Positions 14,972 through 24,194 of a DNA stretch of 64,000 bases are shown one piece after another. Below the pieces are notes generated by a model. That model was given only the letters and a program-made list of their open reading frames with translations, did no database searches and was not told the origin of the DNA. How positions within the stretch are numbered: position 1 is the first letter of the stretch; the number at the start of each line of letters is the position of its first letter. This DNA is from a bacterium 1xD8-48 (GTDB lineage Bacteria > Bacillota > Clostridia > Lachnospirales > Lachnospiraceae). The translations under genes were made by a program, and so were the position numbers. The DNA is taken from contig QZDS01000025.1 in the NCBI GenBank assembly GCA_009917455.1, forward strand, positions 1 to 64,000, read 5' to 3'.

Positions 14972-16675
14972 ATGTCAACAAAAGCGTATTATCCAATTTC
15001 CGAAATCGGCAAAGGTAAGGTAGGTTTTTCCAAAACCCGTTCCATTATCGAAGCCGCATTTTATGGAAATAACGTAGTTAAGGTAAACACATTAAAAGAA
15101 GCTTATGATTTAGCTAAAAATTCACCGGGCACAATCGTAACGGATATGCCTGTGAAGGATGGAGACACATTCGGTCTTGAGAAGGACGCAAAGGTTCTTC
15201 TTTTTAATGACGGCGCGGTAACAGGACGTTACGCAGCAGCACGCCGTATCAAGGGCGAGCCTGGAGTTGACGAGACAAAGCTTGATAAGGTTGTTATGGA
15301 CGCTATCTACAAGACACGCTGGAAAACCATGTATCATGCAGAGTGCTTTGTAGGTCTTGACCCTGAATTTATGGTAAAGGCTCACCTTCTGATTCCCGAA
15401 GGAGAAGAGAATCTTCTTTACAACTGGATGATTAACTTCCAGTATATGTCTGACGAGTATGTAAAGATGTACAAGAATTCCAAGCCTGTAGGCGATGGAA
15501 AAGAGCCTGACATCTACATTTTCTCCGACCCTCAGTGGGATCCGGAAGAAGCGCCTGACGTTGACTTCAGCTGTCTGAGCGACCCTCTTACCCTTTGCTA
15601 TTTCGATACCAACCAGAACTGTGCGGCCATTCTTGGTATGAAGTACTTCGGCGAACACAAGAAAGGTACTCTGACAATGGCATGGGCTCTTGCAAACAGA
15701 AACGGTTATGCAGCCTGTCACGGTGGACAGAAAGAATATACTCTGCCTGACGGCTCCAAGTTCGTTGCATCCGTTTACGGCCTGTCAGGTTCAGGAAAAT
15801 CAACTCTGACACATGCAAAACATGGCGGCAAATATCCTATTACCGTACTCCATGACGATGCTTTCATTATCAATACAGATACCTGCGCATCCGTAGCTCT
15901 TGAGCCTACTTATTTTGATAAGACAGCCGATTATCCTACAGGATGTCCCGATAATGAATATCTGTTATCCGCTCAGAACTGTTCTGCAACTCTTGATGAG
16001 AACGGAAAGCTCCAGCTTGTAACAGAGGATATCAGAAACGGTAACGGACGTGCGATTAAGTCCAAATTGTGGTCTCCTAACCGTGTGGACAAGATTGACG
16101 CTCCTGTAAACGCAATCTTCTGGATTATGAAAGACCCTACCATTCCTCCTGTAATCAAGCTGAAAGGTGCGGCTCTTGCATCCGTTATGGGCGCAACTCT
16201 TGCAACCAAGACCTCTACCGCAGAGCGTGTTGCAGCAGGTACCGATTTGAACGCGCTTCGTATCGTTCCTTATGCTAACCCGTTCAGAACCTATCCTCTG
16301 GTTCATGACTATGATAAGTTCAAGAAGTTAGTGGAAGAGAAGAACGTTGACTGCTATGTCGTAAACACAGGCGATTTCATGGGAACAAAGGTTAAACCTG
16401 CCGATACCCTTGGCATTCTGGAAACCATCGTTGAAGGAAAAGCTAAATTCGAGAAGTGGGGCAACTTCGAAGATATCGAGATTATGAATGATTGGGAAGG
16501 CAAGACAGCGGATTTCACTCCTGATTTGGGCAATGCGGAATATGTAGCTGCGCTTAAGAACGCAATGCAGAACCGTGTAGACGCTGTTGAAGGATTTGCT
16601 ACAAAGAAAGAAGGCTACGACAAGCTTCCCGACGAGGCTCTTGCAGCAGTTAAGAAGCTGGTTGACGCTCTGTAA
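14972..16675 (+). CDS. pckA: Phosphoenolpyruvate carboxykinase (ATP)
   Basis: Cytosolic ATP-dependent PEP carboxykinase, which interconverts oxaloacetate plus ATP with PEP plus CO2 plus ADP. In fermentative Clostridia it often runs toward oxaloacetate. The 567-residue length fits the ATP-type family. The P-loop GLSGSGKST is near residue 270, followed by the metal-site segment LHDDAFI. The start has AAGGAGGAG upstream. It is monocistronic, with its own promoter and a strong terminator. It marks the change from the broken island to well-preserved core genes, and its codon use is clearly that of a highly expressed gene. Confidence 0.95.
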   Translation: MSTKAYYPISEIGKGKVGFSKTRSIIEAAFYGNNVVKVNTLKEAYDLAKNSPGTIVTDMPVKDGDTFGLEKDAKVLLFNDGAVTGRYAAARRIKGEPGVDETKLDKVVMDAIYKTRWKTMYHAECFVGLDPEFMVKAHLLIPEGEENLLYNWMINFQYMSDEYVKMYKNSKPVGDGKEPDIYIFSDPQWDPEEAPDVDFSCLSDPLTLCYFDTNQNCAAILGMKYFGEHKKGTLTMAWALANRNGYAACHGGQKEYTLPDGSKFVASVYGLSGSGKSTLTHAKHGGKYPITVLHDDAFIINTDTCASVALEPTYFDKTADYPTGCPDNEYLLSAQNCSATLDENGKLQLVTEDIRNGNGRAIKSKLWSPNRVDKIDAPVNAIFWIMKDPTIPPVIKLKGAALASVMGATLATKTSTAERVAAGTDLNALRIVPYANPFRTYPLVHDYDKFKKLVEEKNVDCYVVNTGDFMGTKVKPADTLGILETIVEGKAKFEKWGNFEDIEIMNDWEGKTADFTPDLGNAEYVAALKNAMQNRVDAVEGFATKKEGYDKLPDEALAAVKKLVDAL

Positions 16676-16701
16676 AAACAATATAATTTTAATAATGAAA
16701 G

Positions 16702-16728
16702 CGGGTCTGCATTTGCAGACCCGTTTTT
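16702..16728 (+). terminator. pckA terminator
   Basis: CGGGTCTGC (16702-16710) pairs perfectly with GCAGACCCG (16715-16723) around ATTT, followed by five Ts. Confidence 0.9.
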
Positions 16729-16887
16729 ATACGCAGAAATAAAAGAGGGAGTGCAACCGTAAGTATATGGCGAGGAAACGTGAGGAAATACGCAGGGAAC
16801 GGACAAGGCAGATAATGACAGGACGGAAAGATTATTCTGAAAATCAGATAGAATATGCGAGTGTTTAAAAATATTTTTAAATAGCTC

Positions 16888-16940
16888 TTGACTACCCCAT
16901 ACCTATTTCATATAATCTATTTAAAGAATTATTGAAATAG
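16888..16940 (+). promoter_or_regulatory. sdpRI promoter and inverted-repeat operator
   Basis: TTGACT (16888-16893), 17 bases, TATAAT (16911-16916). Just after the -10 box, CTATTT (16917-16922) and AAATAG (16935-16940) form an inverted repeat across the expected transcription start. This is the usual layout for an ArsR-family self-repressor, here SdpR encoded 12 bases downstream. The stretch 16741-16887 contains no supported gene. Confidence 0.65.
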
Positions 16941-16951
16941 GAGGTGGTTAA

Positions 16952-17221
16952 TTGGCGGTAAATGAGATACTTGCAGCATTGGCAGATGAAAACCGAAGAA
17001 GAATTTTGCAGAAATTAAAGGAGGGAAAAATAAGTTCTGGCGATTTGGCAAATGCTCTAAGCATGACACCGCAAGCCCTGTCATATCACTTATCAAAATT
17101 AAAAAAGGCAGATTTGATTTATGAAACAAAATATAAAAATTATATTTATTATGAACTGAATTTGTCTGTACTTGATGAAACTATCATGTGGATTAACGAG
17201 TTAAGAGGAGGCCGGAAATGA
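16952..17221 (+). CDS. sdpR: ArsR-family autorepressor SdpR-like
   Basis: 89-aa winged-helix repressor. The N-terminal ALADENRRRILQKL and the recognition region MTPQALSYHLSKLKKADLI are typical of the ArsR/SdpR group; no metal-binding Cys pair is seen. It starts at TTG 16952, seven bases after GGAGGTGG. Its end overlaps the SdpI gene by four bases (ATGA). In Bacillus subtilis SdpR represses sdpRI until SdpI is held at the membrane by the SdpC toxin. The operator at 16917 fits self-repression. No sdpC-like toxin gene is in the window. Confidence 0.85.
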   Translation: MAVNEILAALADENRRRILQKLKEGKISSGDLANALSMTPQALSYHLSKLKKADLIYETKYKNYIYYELNLSVLDETIMWINELRGGRK

Positions 17222-17781
17222 AAAAAAAGAAAACGGTATATTACATTTTGATGTATCTTCCATTAGTGGTCTCCTTGATTGCATTGCCACATCTTCCTGA
17301 AAAAATCCCTGCACATTATGGGTTTGATAATCAGGTTGACCGTTGGGGAAGTAAATATGAGGTTTTGTTATTTCCGGTAATAAGTATTTTAATGGGATAT
17401 TTTCTACTTGGAATGGCAAAGTTGGCGGCGAAAAAGGAAGAACATGGGGAAAATAATAAAAATGTTACAATTATTGTGGGTATTTTATTGCTGATATTGT
17501 TTAATGCTTTGAATGTCTATTCTCTTTACACAAGCTTTAACAAAGTAGAAAATTTATCATTTGTTTCATTGGATATTGGTCAGCTTGTTTTTGGCATCAT
17601 TGGTATGTTAATGATTGTTACAGGAAATATCATGCCTAAGTTGCGAATGAACACTATGATAGGATTGAGGACATATTGGAGCATGAAAAATGAAGTAACA
17701 TGGAAAAAAAGCCAGCATATAGGAGGAATTTCATTTATCATTGGTGGAATTATTATAATAGGCATTTTGATTATACTGTAG
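17218..17781 (+). CDS. sdpI: SdpI/YhfL family membrane immunity protein
   Basis: 187-aa integral membrane protein. It begins with a DUF1648-type segment (LPEKIPAHYGFDNQVDRWGS), then four hydrophobic segments and the SdpI signature near the C-terminus (GNIMPKLRMNTMIGLRTYWS...TWKKSQHIGG). SdpI proteins protect against SDP-type peptide toxins and sequester SdpR. Translation is coupled to sdpR through an ATGA overlap. The protein ends just after the last hydrophobic helix (IIIIGILIIL). With no toxin operon nearby, it may defend against other strains' toxins. Confidence 0.85.
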   Translation: MKKKKTVYYILMYLPLVVSLIALPHLPEKIPAHYGFDNQVDRWGSKYEVLLFPVISILMGYFLLGMAKLAAKKEEHGENNKNVTIIVGILLLILFNALNVYSLYTSFNKVENLSFVSLDIGQLVFGIIGMLMIVTGNIMPKLRMNTMIGLRTYWSMKNEVTWKKSQHIGGISFIIGGIIIIGILIIL

Positions 17782-18051
17782 ATTTTAATTTTTCAGTATT
17801 ATCACTTGTGAGTAAAAAGTTTGCGCTACCTGAGAAGCCCATGAAACCCGGCAGGTTCCGGACTCATCGTGCTGTTCCTGAATTATCTGCGTTATGCGTA
17901 CTCTGGTAACGTATTACATAAGCACTGACCGTCATCCGTATATGCTGCAAGTTTATCAAATCACGGAGTAACAATAAAAAAATCCTCCAAACGCTTTTTC
18001 TTTCAAATTTTAAGGAAACGCTGATGAAAGCGTTTCCTTAAATGGAACATA
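17782..18051. other. Intergenic with a perfect 12-bp hairpin
   Basis: TAAGGAAACGCT (18011-18022) and AGCGTTTCCTTA (18029-18040) pair perfectly around GATGAA, between the convergent sdpI and 18052 genes. It lacks a T run on either strand, so it may end transcription weakly both ways or serve another role. No gene is supported in 17782-18010. Confidence 0.5.
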
Positions 18052-18780
18052 TTACCTGGGGGCAGCTTCCTCGTTGAGGGGCTTATAGTTGCTGTCCATG
18101 TAGTTCTTTTTTCCGAAGGGAACGTAATTTTCATCCAATAAAATCAAGTTTCCGTTTCCCAAATCAGGGAACTGCTGCGCAACCTCCTTGAGCACTTCCC
18201 ATTCGTTTCGGGTATTTTCTTTGTTGTCTTCCTCCACCTGTCTTAGCGCTTCTTGAATAGACTGCTGGTCTGCCGTTCCCCAATAGAGAGGATGGGGCTG
18301 GAAGGAAGAATGGTAATCGCCGCCCTCATAGCAGAAAAAACAGGAGCAGGGGATTTTTTCAAATAGAATTTTTTGCGCCCCGTCAAGCTCCTTCACCTCC
18401 AGACAGTAGCACCCATTTACGGTTGCCGCACCATCCCGCGCGGTCATATTTGCGATTGCCATGATAGTAAGGGGTTCCGTTTTCACGATCATGCCGGGAA
18501 CCAAAAGCCCCTCTTCGTACATTTCCCGTAAATATTCGTCAGAAAATTTTCCGACAGCCCGCCATAGGAAAAACAATGCAAGAAGGAAACAGATAACGGC
18601 GGGAATCCAGCTTTTAATCAAAGAAATTCCTGCTATGCACAGGAAGCACACGCAGATTATCGCGGAGCTTCTCCGCTTTTTGACGACGGCTTTTATGATT
18701 TCATCCTTCTGCCGTATCCGGCTCACATCTGCATGGATGCCGGATTTTACACTTGCCTCAAATTGTGAATAATCGACCAT
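18052..18780 (-). CDS. Membrane protein of unknown function (DUF3239-like)
   Basis: 242-aa protein starting MVDYSQFEASVKSG. A helical N-terminus precedes two adjacent hydrophobic segments (residues ~38-75), then a soluble domain with EGLLVPGMIV and CYCLEVKELDG, and four Cys in NGCYC and CSCFFC. The soluble part resembles DUF3239-type proteins, an assignment from pattern memory only. AGGAAAAT lies upstream of its start on the minus strand. It stands alone, convergent with sdpI. The function is not known. Confidence 0.6.
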   Translation of the reverse strand: MVDYSQFEASVKSGIHADVSRIRQKDEIIKAVVKKRRSSAIICVCFLCIAGISLIKSWIPAVICFLLALFFLWRAVGKFSDEYLREMYEEGLLVPGMIVKTEPLTIMAIANMTARDGAATVNGCYCLEVKELDGAQKILFEKIPCSCFFCYEGGDYHSSFQPHPLYWGTADQQSIQEALRQVEEDNKENTRNEWEVLKEVAQQFPDLGNGNLILLDENYVPFGKKNYMDSNYKPLNEEAAPR

Positions 18781-19181
18781 ATTTTCCTCCGTTTCTTACA
18801 TTTCTGTAGATTGCTGATATTTTTTATAGATATATTCAGTAAAAATTCGATAAAAACATTTGTTCTTTTCTGGTAGCAGCGATTAAGCTGCCTGTTTTTT
18901 GAGCGTTAAATATTTTCACCTTCTTTCTGATTTTATAATATCACTAGAAACAACCATATTCAAGAAGCTCTCCGTTGAAATGTGAAACTTTCTGTCCATT
19001 CTATATTAAAACAAAGTAATTTTATCTCTCCCAGTACAACTTCTCATTTGTTGTTGTGTTCAATTTAGCTTATTTATAGAACATTTACAAGATTCCGTGT
19101 ATGAAAAACAAAAAGAATGTCACAATGGAGCAGCAACTCCCTTTTTTCCGCATAAAAATATCTTTAGTCTGTTTTTTATAG
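18781..19181. other. AT-rich intergenic region
   Basis: No gene is supported. It contains the 5' side of the minus-strand gene at 18052 and A/T-rich sequence leading to the 6S-like RNA promoter. No repeat or strong hairpin was noticed. Confidence 0.4.
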
Positions 19182-19210
19182 TTGTAATTTTACTTTATAT
19201 TGGATATAAT
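19182..19210 (+). promoter_or_regulatory. Promoter of the 6S-like RNA
   Basis: TTGTAA (19182-19187), 17 bases, TATAAT (19205-19210). It predicts an RNA start near 19217. Confidence 0.65.
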
Positions 19211-19216
19211 AAAATT

Positions 19217-19453
19217 AGCCTGAAATGTGCGACAACTCCTGTCATTTTGAACCTACAGATACTTTAAACGGGATTCCTATATCGTCAGGCAGCTGTCAAG
19301 CCTCCACTCGGCATGAGGATTGCAGGGGAAGGCAAAAGCTTTGACTGCGGTTACCCACCTGGCTGAGGCTAGGAGTCAAAAGACAGGAACCGGCATTTTG
19401 GGCCTTTAACAGACAATTACGGAAGAAAAGCAGCCTTAGCGGTTGCTTTTCTT
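19217..19453 (+). ncRNA. ssrS: 6S RNA (ssrS-like)
   Basis: Likely 6S RNA, which binds the housekeeping RNA polymerase holoenzyme and damps transcription in stationary phase. CTGTC-ATTTTGAACC near the 5' end and AAAAGACAGGAACC near the 3' end form the closing stem. Between them lie the large-bubble region and the 3'-side segment GGTTACCCACCT, as I recall from Firmicutes 6S RNAs. It has its own promoter, no credible reading frame, and a terminator hairpin (AAGAAAAGCA / TGCTTTTCTT, 19423-19453). A cis leader of the SpoIID-like gene at 19474 is the alternative. A covariance-model search (Rfam RF00013) would decide. Confidence 0.65.
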
Positions 19454-19473
19454 TCGGTTAAAGAGGGGGATTT

Positions 19474-21855
19474 ATGGAAAAAAGGGCAAGGATTTTGTTG
19501 AAACTTGCAATTGTGGCAGTGCTATCGCTTTTGTTTATCTGGCTGGTATATACAGACGAAAAGGTTTTGCAGTTAAAGCAGCCCGAGGGGGAGATGATTT
19601 CGGCAAAAGACGTGTCGGTCCTGCTCACAGAATTGAAGGAAGCGGGGGCGGCCGGGATTGACGAAGATGTGTTGGCGCTGATTCGGGACGTTCTTACGGA
19701 GGAATCGGATGGCTTACGGTATCAGGCTTATCTGGAAATACTGGAGATTTTGTCCAGGCACAGTATATCTGCCGAACAGGGGAAAGCGCTGAAGCAAAAG
19801 CTTACATATAAAAACAGGTATAAAAAGGAATTTTACCTGTTAAAGAAGGACTGGTACGATATCTACGGGCAGATTCTTGCTTTTTACGGTCTCGAGGATG
19901 TTATACGGGAGGAAAAAATTACGATTCTGTGCGGCGGAGAGAATCTGGCCGACGGCAGTTTGGCGGAACACGAACTGATTGACACAGATGAAAGCTCTCT
20001 GATAGGCATAGACGGAAGCGTATACATCGGCGTGGGAGAAAACGTCCGAAATCTACAGTTTATATCCTTAAAGGCTTATGTCCGGGGAAACAGGATTCTG
20101 ACGCCGGTGAAATTTTTGCAGGATAGAAGCACTCTGAAAAATGTATGGATAATGGAGGATACGGGAGAAGAGATTCAATTTTTTTATAAAGGCTATGAAA
20201 TTCTGGGGAACGCCGGGGAGGGTGTAAAACCGGAGGAATCCGTGCGGGAGCAGGTGGGAGATATCAGTTTCGGAGGAGGGGCGCTGTCTCAGATTACGGT
20301 TAAGGATGAAAGAATCGGCGGAAAGCTCCTGTCCATTTCAGATGATGAAGTAGAAATTGAAGGATATGGAAAACTCTCCGTGGCGGATAACTGCGCAGGA
20401 TACAGGCTGTACGAGGGACTTCGCCAGGCCAAATGGGAGGAGCTGCCGCTTGGATATAATTTTGCAGATTTTGTACTGGACAATGGAAAGGTGTGCGCAT
20501 TTCTGATTACACGGATGGAAAAAATGGAAACTATCCGGGTTGCAGTTAAAACCGGAAATTTCAGCAGTCTTTATCACGATAAAATCATTCTTTCCGGGGA
20601 AAGCGGCATGACGGTAAGCTACGGAACCTATGAGGCAAGACAGCAGGAACATTTAAAGGCCGGCGAGGAGCTTGTAATTGAAGCCGGAAGCAGTTATCTT
20701 TCCGGTGAACGTATGGAAGTAATCCCCGATATAAATACGGGAAAAATCCGGGTGCTTTCTCTTGAGAGAAGTCAGGGAACGCCCTCCTACAGAGGAAAAA
20801 TGGAAATTATGGAGAAGGAGGAGGGACTTGTTTTAATTAATGAGGTTTTGATGGAGGAATACCTCTATTCAGTGGTTCCCAGCGAGATGCCGGCCTCTTA
20901 TCCTGCGGAGTCTCTCAAGGCGCAGGCTGTCTGCGCAAGAACCTACGGCTATCTGCACCTGATGCGTCCGGGGTACGGGAACCTTGGCGCCCATGTGGAC
21001 GACAGCGTCAGTTATCAGGTGTATAACAATATTGTGGAAAATGTGGCGCCTACAAAGGCGGTGAAGGAGACGGCCGGAACGCTGCTTTTGTATGAGGGAG
21101 AGCCGGTAACCACCTATTACTATTCAACTTCCTGCGGTTTTGGGACAGACGCGGGGGTGTGGAACGGCGGACAGGAGGAGGCGGCGCCTTATTTGGCCTC
21201 CAGCCATATCGCAAAGGGAGAGGATGGTTATTCGCCGGAGGAGATGGCGGAGGAAGATAATTTCAGAGATTACATTTTTCAGACGGACGAGAATGCTTAT
21301 GAGAAAAACGAGAGGTGGTTCCGGTGGCGCTATTATGTGGACGAAGCAGACACGGCGCTGCTCTGCGGAAAGCTTCGTGAGAGATATGGAGCCGTCCCGT
21401 CAAAAGTGCTTACCTGGAGGGGAGAGGGCGACAAAAGGGATGAGGATGCCTATGAAGAAAAGGAGCCGGAGGAATTTACGGAAATCTATGATATTCAGTG
21501 TCTGAAACGACGGCCCGGAGGTGTCATGGATGAGCTATTGCTGACCACGGACAGGGGTATTTATAAAATCATATCGGAGTACAATATCAGGTATATCTTA
21601 AATCAGGGCGGCGAGGCCACAGGATGGGAAGGAGATTCCTATGCCTGCACGACGCTTCTTCCAAGCGCCTATTTTGCAATAGATGTTGTAAAAAGCGAGG
21701 AAAATGTGATAGGATATACTTTGATTGGCGGCGGCTATGGGCATGGCGTGGGTATGTCGCAAAACGGAGCTAAGGCCATGGGAGAGGATGGGATGAGCTT
21801 TGAGGAAATCCTTTCTTTCTATTTCCGTGACTGTCAGCTTGATAAAATATATTAA
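19474..21855 (+). CDS. SpoIID/LytB domain protein
   Basis: 793-aa protein with one N-terminal membrane anchor (residues ~9-26) and a large outer domain. The C-terminal ~350 residues match SpoIID: VVPSEMPASYPAESLKAQAV with the catalytic-region Glu, and GYGHGVGMSQNGAKAMG near the end. SpoIID is a lytic transglycosylase acting on denuded peptidoglycan in sporulation; related proteins act in vegetative wall turnover. At nearly 800 residues it is more than twice the length of spoIID itself, so it is a SpoIID-domain relative rather than the engulfment protein. It starts after GAGGGGG. The yihY-like gene follows in 12 bases. Confidence 0.85.
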   Translation: MEKRARILLKLAIVAVLSLLFIWLVYTDEKVLQLKQPEGEMISAKDVSVLLTELKEAGAAGIDEDVLALIRDVLTEESDGLRYQAYLEILEILSRHSISAEQGKALKQKLTYKNRYKKEFYLLKKDWYDIYGQILAFYGLEDVIREEKITILCGGENLADGSLAEHELIDTDESSLIGIDGSVYIGVGENVRNLQFISLKAYVRGNRILTPVKFLQDRSTLKNVWIMEDTGEEIQFFYKGYEILGNAGEGVKPEESVREQVGDISFGGGALSQITVKDERIGGKLLSISDDEVEIEGYGKLSVADNCAGYRLYEGLRQAKWEELPLGYNFADFVLDNGKVCAFLITRMEKMETIRVAVKTGNFSSLYHDKIILSGESGMTVSYGTYEARQQEHLKAGEELVIEAGSSYLSGERMEVIPDINTGKIRVLSLERSQGTPSYRGKMEIMEKEEGLVLINEVLMEEYLYSVVPSEMPASYPAESLKAQAVCARTYGYLHLMRPGYGNLGAHVDDSVSYQVYNNIVENVAPTKAVKETAGTLLLYEGEPVTTYYYSTSCGFGTDAGVWNGGQEEAAPYLASSHIAKGEDGYSPEEMAEEDNFRDYIFQTDENAYEKNERWFRWRYYVDEADTALLCGKLRERYGAVPSKVLTWRGEGDKRDEDAYEEKEPEEFTEIYDIQCLKRRPGGVMDELLLTTDRGIYKIISEYNIRYILNQGGEATGWEGDSYACTTLLPSAYFAIDVVKSEENVIGYTLIGGGYGHGVGMSQNGAKAMGEDGMSFEEILSFYFRDCQLDKIY

Positions 21856-21867
21856 GGAAGCAGAGTT

Positions 21868-22725
21868 ATGCTGAGAAGACTTTTGTTTATCGGATACGAT
21901 TTCGGGAAACATATGAGCAAAAAAAATATCAGTGCTTTTGCGGCAAGTACGGCGTTTTTTCTTTTTTTGTCGCTGATTCCGGCGCTTATGCTTCTTTGTG
22001 CTATTTTGCCGTATACGCCGGTAACAAAGGCAAATCTGATGTATCTGGCAAGGGAAATCACACCGGACGCCATGGACGCGCTTCTGGTCAGCATTATTTC
22101 GGACGTCTATGATAAATCAGTGGGAATCATCTCCGTTACGGTGGCCGCCACACTGTGGTCTGCGGGAAAAGGGGTTCTGGCGCTGATGCGGGGACTGAAC
22201 GCTATCAATGACGTGGAGGAAAACCGCAATTACCTGCTTCTTCGGATTGTGGCAAGCCTGTATCTGATACTGATGATTTTCGCCGTGCTTTTGTCATTGC
22301 TGATTATGGTTTTCGGAAATTCGTTAATCAGGCTGATAGAAGGCTTTGTACCCCAGACCTCCTATTTGTTTGATATTCTGATACATTTCAGAACGCCGTT
22401 GGTATGGGCGGTGCTCACTGTCATTATTGCGCTGATGTACGCTTATGTGCCCGGCACAAGACAGGGCTTTAAAATTCAGCTTCCCGGGGCAGTTTTTGCC
22501 GCTGTGGCATGGAGCATTATGACCTGGGCTTTCTCCCTTTATGTGGATGAATTTAACGGTTTTACCATGTACGGGAATCTGACCACAATTATTATCTTAA
22601 TGCTTTGGCTGTACGCCGCCATGTATATTATACTGGCAGGGGCATTTATTAACCGTTATTTTAAACCGGCTTTTCAATTTTTTATCGGGAAAAAGCATAC
22701 GGACAGAAAACGGAATGGAGGATGA
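21868..22725 (+). CDS. YihY/BrkB family membrane protein
   Basis: 285-aa protein with about six hydrophobic segments and the family start pattern (AFAASTAFFLFLSLIPALMLL). Typical features follow: SAGKGVLALMRGLNAI, then VPGTRQGFKIQLPGAVFAAVAW and YGNLTTIIILMLWLY. YihY proteins are inner-membrane proteins of uncertain role and were wrongly called RNase BN in the past. It follows the SpoIID-like gene by 12 bases and overlaps the region of the next start, so the set 19474-23539 is probably one operon. Confidence 0.88.
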   Translation: MLRRLLFIGYDFGKHMSKKNISAFAASTAFFLFLSLIPALMLLCAILPYTPVTKANLMYLAREITPDAMDALLVSIISDVYDKSVGIISVTVAATLWSAGKGVLALMRGLNAINDVEENRNYLLLRIVASLYLILMIFAVLLSLLIMVFGNSLIRLIEGFVPQTSYLFDILIHFRTPLVWAVLTVIIALMYAYVPGTRQGFKIQLPGAVFAAVAWSIMTWAFSLYVDEFNGFTMYGNLTTIIILMLWLYAAMYIILAGAFINRYFKPAFQFFIGKKHTDRKRNGG

Positions 22726-22726
22726 G

Positions 22727-23539
22727 ATGGAGAAATTAACAAAAGAGGCTGAAATGCAGTTACTATCGGAAATCGATACACTGGTCCGCCAGGCAGGAAG
22801 GGTCATTCGGGATGCCAGGCCTGGGGGCGATGCCATTCACAAAAAACAGGGCGATGCAAATTTTGTGACAGACTATGACGTACAGATTCAGAGAGAGCTG
22901 ATAGCGGGGCTTCACAAAATTCTGCCGGAAGCGTCCTTTTTCGGAGAGGAGGACACGGAAGGCAATTCCCATGATACCAGCGGATGGTGCTTTTATATTG
23001 ACCCCATTGACGGAACCACAAATTTTATGTTTGATTATCATCACAGCTGCGTGTCTGTCGGTCTGTCCTATGCCGGGAAAATGCTGGCGGGTTTTGTGTA
23101 TAATCCTTATGTGGAAGAAATGTATCTGGCGATTAAAGGGGAAGGGGCGTTTTTGAACGGAAGAAAGCTTTCTCTCTCCGATATACCTCTTAATGAGGGA
23201 ATTGCGGCTTTCGGGTGCGCCCGTTATAACGCCGACTGTACGGAGGAATTTTTTCAAGTTATCAGGGAACTGTTCCAGAGAAGCCTTTCTATCCGTGACA
23301 GAGGCTCTGCAGCCCTTGACTTGTGCAGCATCGCATCGATGAATAACGTATGTTATTTTGAGATAAAGCTTCAACCCTACGACTATGCAGCCGCCTCTCT
23401 GATTATTGCGGAGGCGGGAGGGGTGATTACCCAGATGGACGGCAGCCCGATTACGCTGGACGGGCCGTGTTCCATTGCGGCAGGAACCGGAAGCGCCCAT
23501 AAGGAGCTTCTGGAAATCGTGAGAGAAAAGCTGCTTTGA
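22727..23539 (+). CDS. Inositol monophosphatase family protein
   Basis: 270-aa Mg-dependent phosphatase of the inositol-monophosphatase family. Motifs present are GEED (metal-binding Glu), DPIDGTTNF (metal-site Asp residues and Thr) and a late PYDYAAASLIIAEAGG in place of the usual WDxAA. Substrates in the family include inositol phosphate, fructose-1,6-bisphosphate and PAP; the sequence does not decide which. ATG 22727 has GGAG six bases before it; ATG 22715 overlaps yihY and is a second choice. The next gene follows after 34 bases. Confidence 0.88.
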   Translation: MEKLTKEAEMQLLSEIDTLVRQAGRVIRDARPGGDAIHKKQGDANFVTDYDVQIQRELIAGLHKILPEASFFGEEDTEGNSHDTSGWCFYIDPIDGTTNFMFDYHHSCVSVGLSYAGKMLAGFVYNPYVEEMYLAIKGEGAFLNGRKLSLSDIPLNEGIAAFGCARYNADCTEEFFQVIRELFQRSLSIRDRGSAALDLCSIASMNNVCYFEIKLQPYDYAAASLIIAEAGGVITQMDGSPITLDGPCSIAAGTGSAHKELLEIVREKLL

Positions 23540-23573
23540 TGCTGAAAATACTTAAGGAAGAAAGGAGAAAAAA

Positions 23574-24155
23574 ATGGAGAACAATCTGACAAGAGACGGG
23601 GCGCTTGCCCTGTTAAAAAAGTACAACAGGGAGGCCTTTCACATTCAGCACGCGCTGACGGTGGAGGGTGTTATGAGATGGTTTGCGGGCGAGCTTGGAT
23701 ACGGGGAGGAAGCAGATTACTGGGCCATTACCGGTCTTTTGCACGACATTGATTTTGAGCTTTACCCAAATGAGCACTGTGTAAAAGCGCCTGAGCTTTT
23801 GCGGGAGGGCGGTGCTTCGGAGGATATGATACATTCCGTCTGCTCCCATGGCTACGGGATTTGCAGCGACGTAAAGCCGGAGCATGAAATGGAAAAGATA
23901 CTCTTTGCAGTGGACGAGCTTACGGGCCTGATTGGGGCGGCAGCTCTTATGCGTCCTTCCAGAAGCGTGATGGATATGGAGGTATCCAGCGTGAAAAAGA
24001 AATTCAAGGATAAAAGATTTGCTGCCGGGTGCTCCAGGGATGTAATCCTGCAGGGCGCAGAAAACCTGGGCTGGGAATTAAACGAACTGTTTGAAAAGAC
24101 GATTCTTGCCATGCGTTCCTGCGAAAAGCAGATTCAGGAGGAAATGGAGCAGTAA
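23574..24155 (+). CDS. HD domain hydrolase
   Basis: 193-aa HD-superfamily protein. The metal site is visible: H in FHIQHAL, HD in GLLHDIDFE, then HGYG and the late Asp in VDELTGLI. This pattern is common in small predicted phosphohydrolases acting on nucleotides. It starts after GAAAGGAG. It ends just before a hairpin shared with the convergent GNAT gene. No specific substrate can be named. Confidence 0.85.
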   Translation: MENNLTRDGALALLKKYNREAFHIQHALTVEGVMRWFAGELGYGEEADYWAITGLLHDIDFELYPNEHCVKAPELLREGGASEDMIHSVCSHGYGICSDVKPEHEMEKILFAVDELTGLIGAAALMRPSRSVMDMEVSSVKKKFKDKRFAAGCSRDVILQGAENLGWELNELFEKTILAMRSCEKQIQEEMEQ

Positions 24156-24165
24156 AGGTAATATC

Positions 24166-24194
24166 GGAGACGGTTCTTTTAGAGAATCGTCTCC
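24166..24194. terminator. Bidirectional terminator-like hairpin
   Basis: GGAGACGGTTCT (24166-24177) pairs with AGAATCGTCTCC (24183-24194), with a TTTT in the loop. It sits between the convergent HD hydrolase and GNAT genes and overlaps the last codons of the latter. Confidence 0.6.

Noticed and set aside
16766-16867. 33-codon frame starting MARKREEIRR
   Set aside because: No ribosome site, very short, highly charged; no support as a gene.
18011-18040. Hairpin as a standard terminator
   Set aside because: The stem is perfect but there is no T run on either strand, so I list it only as a hairpin.
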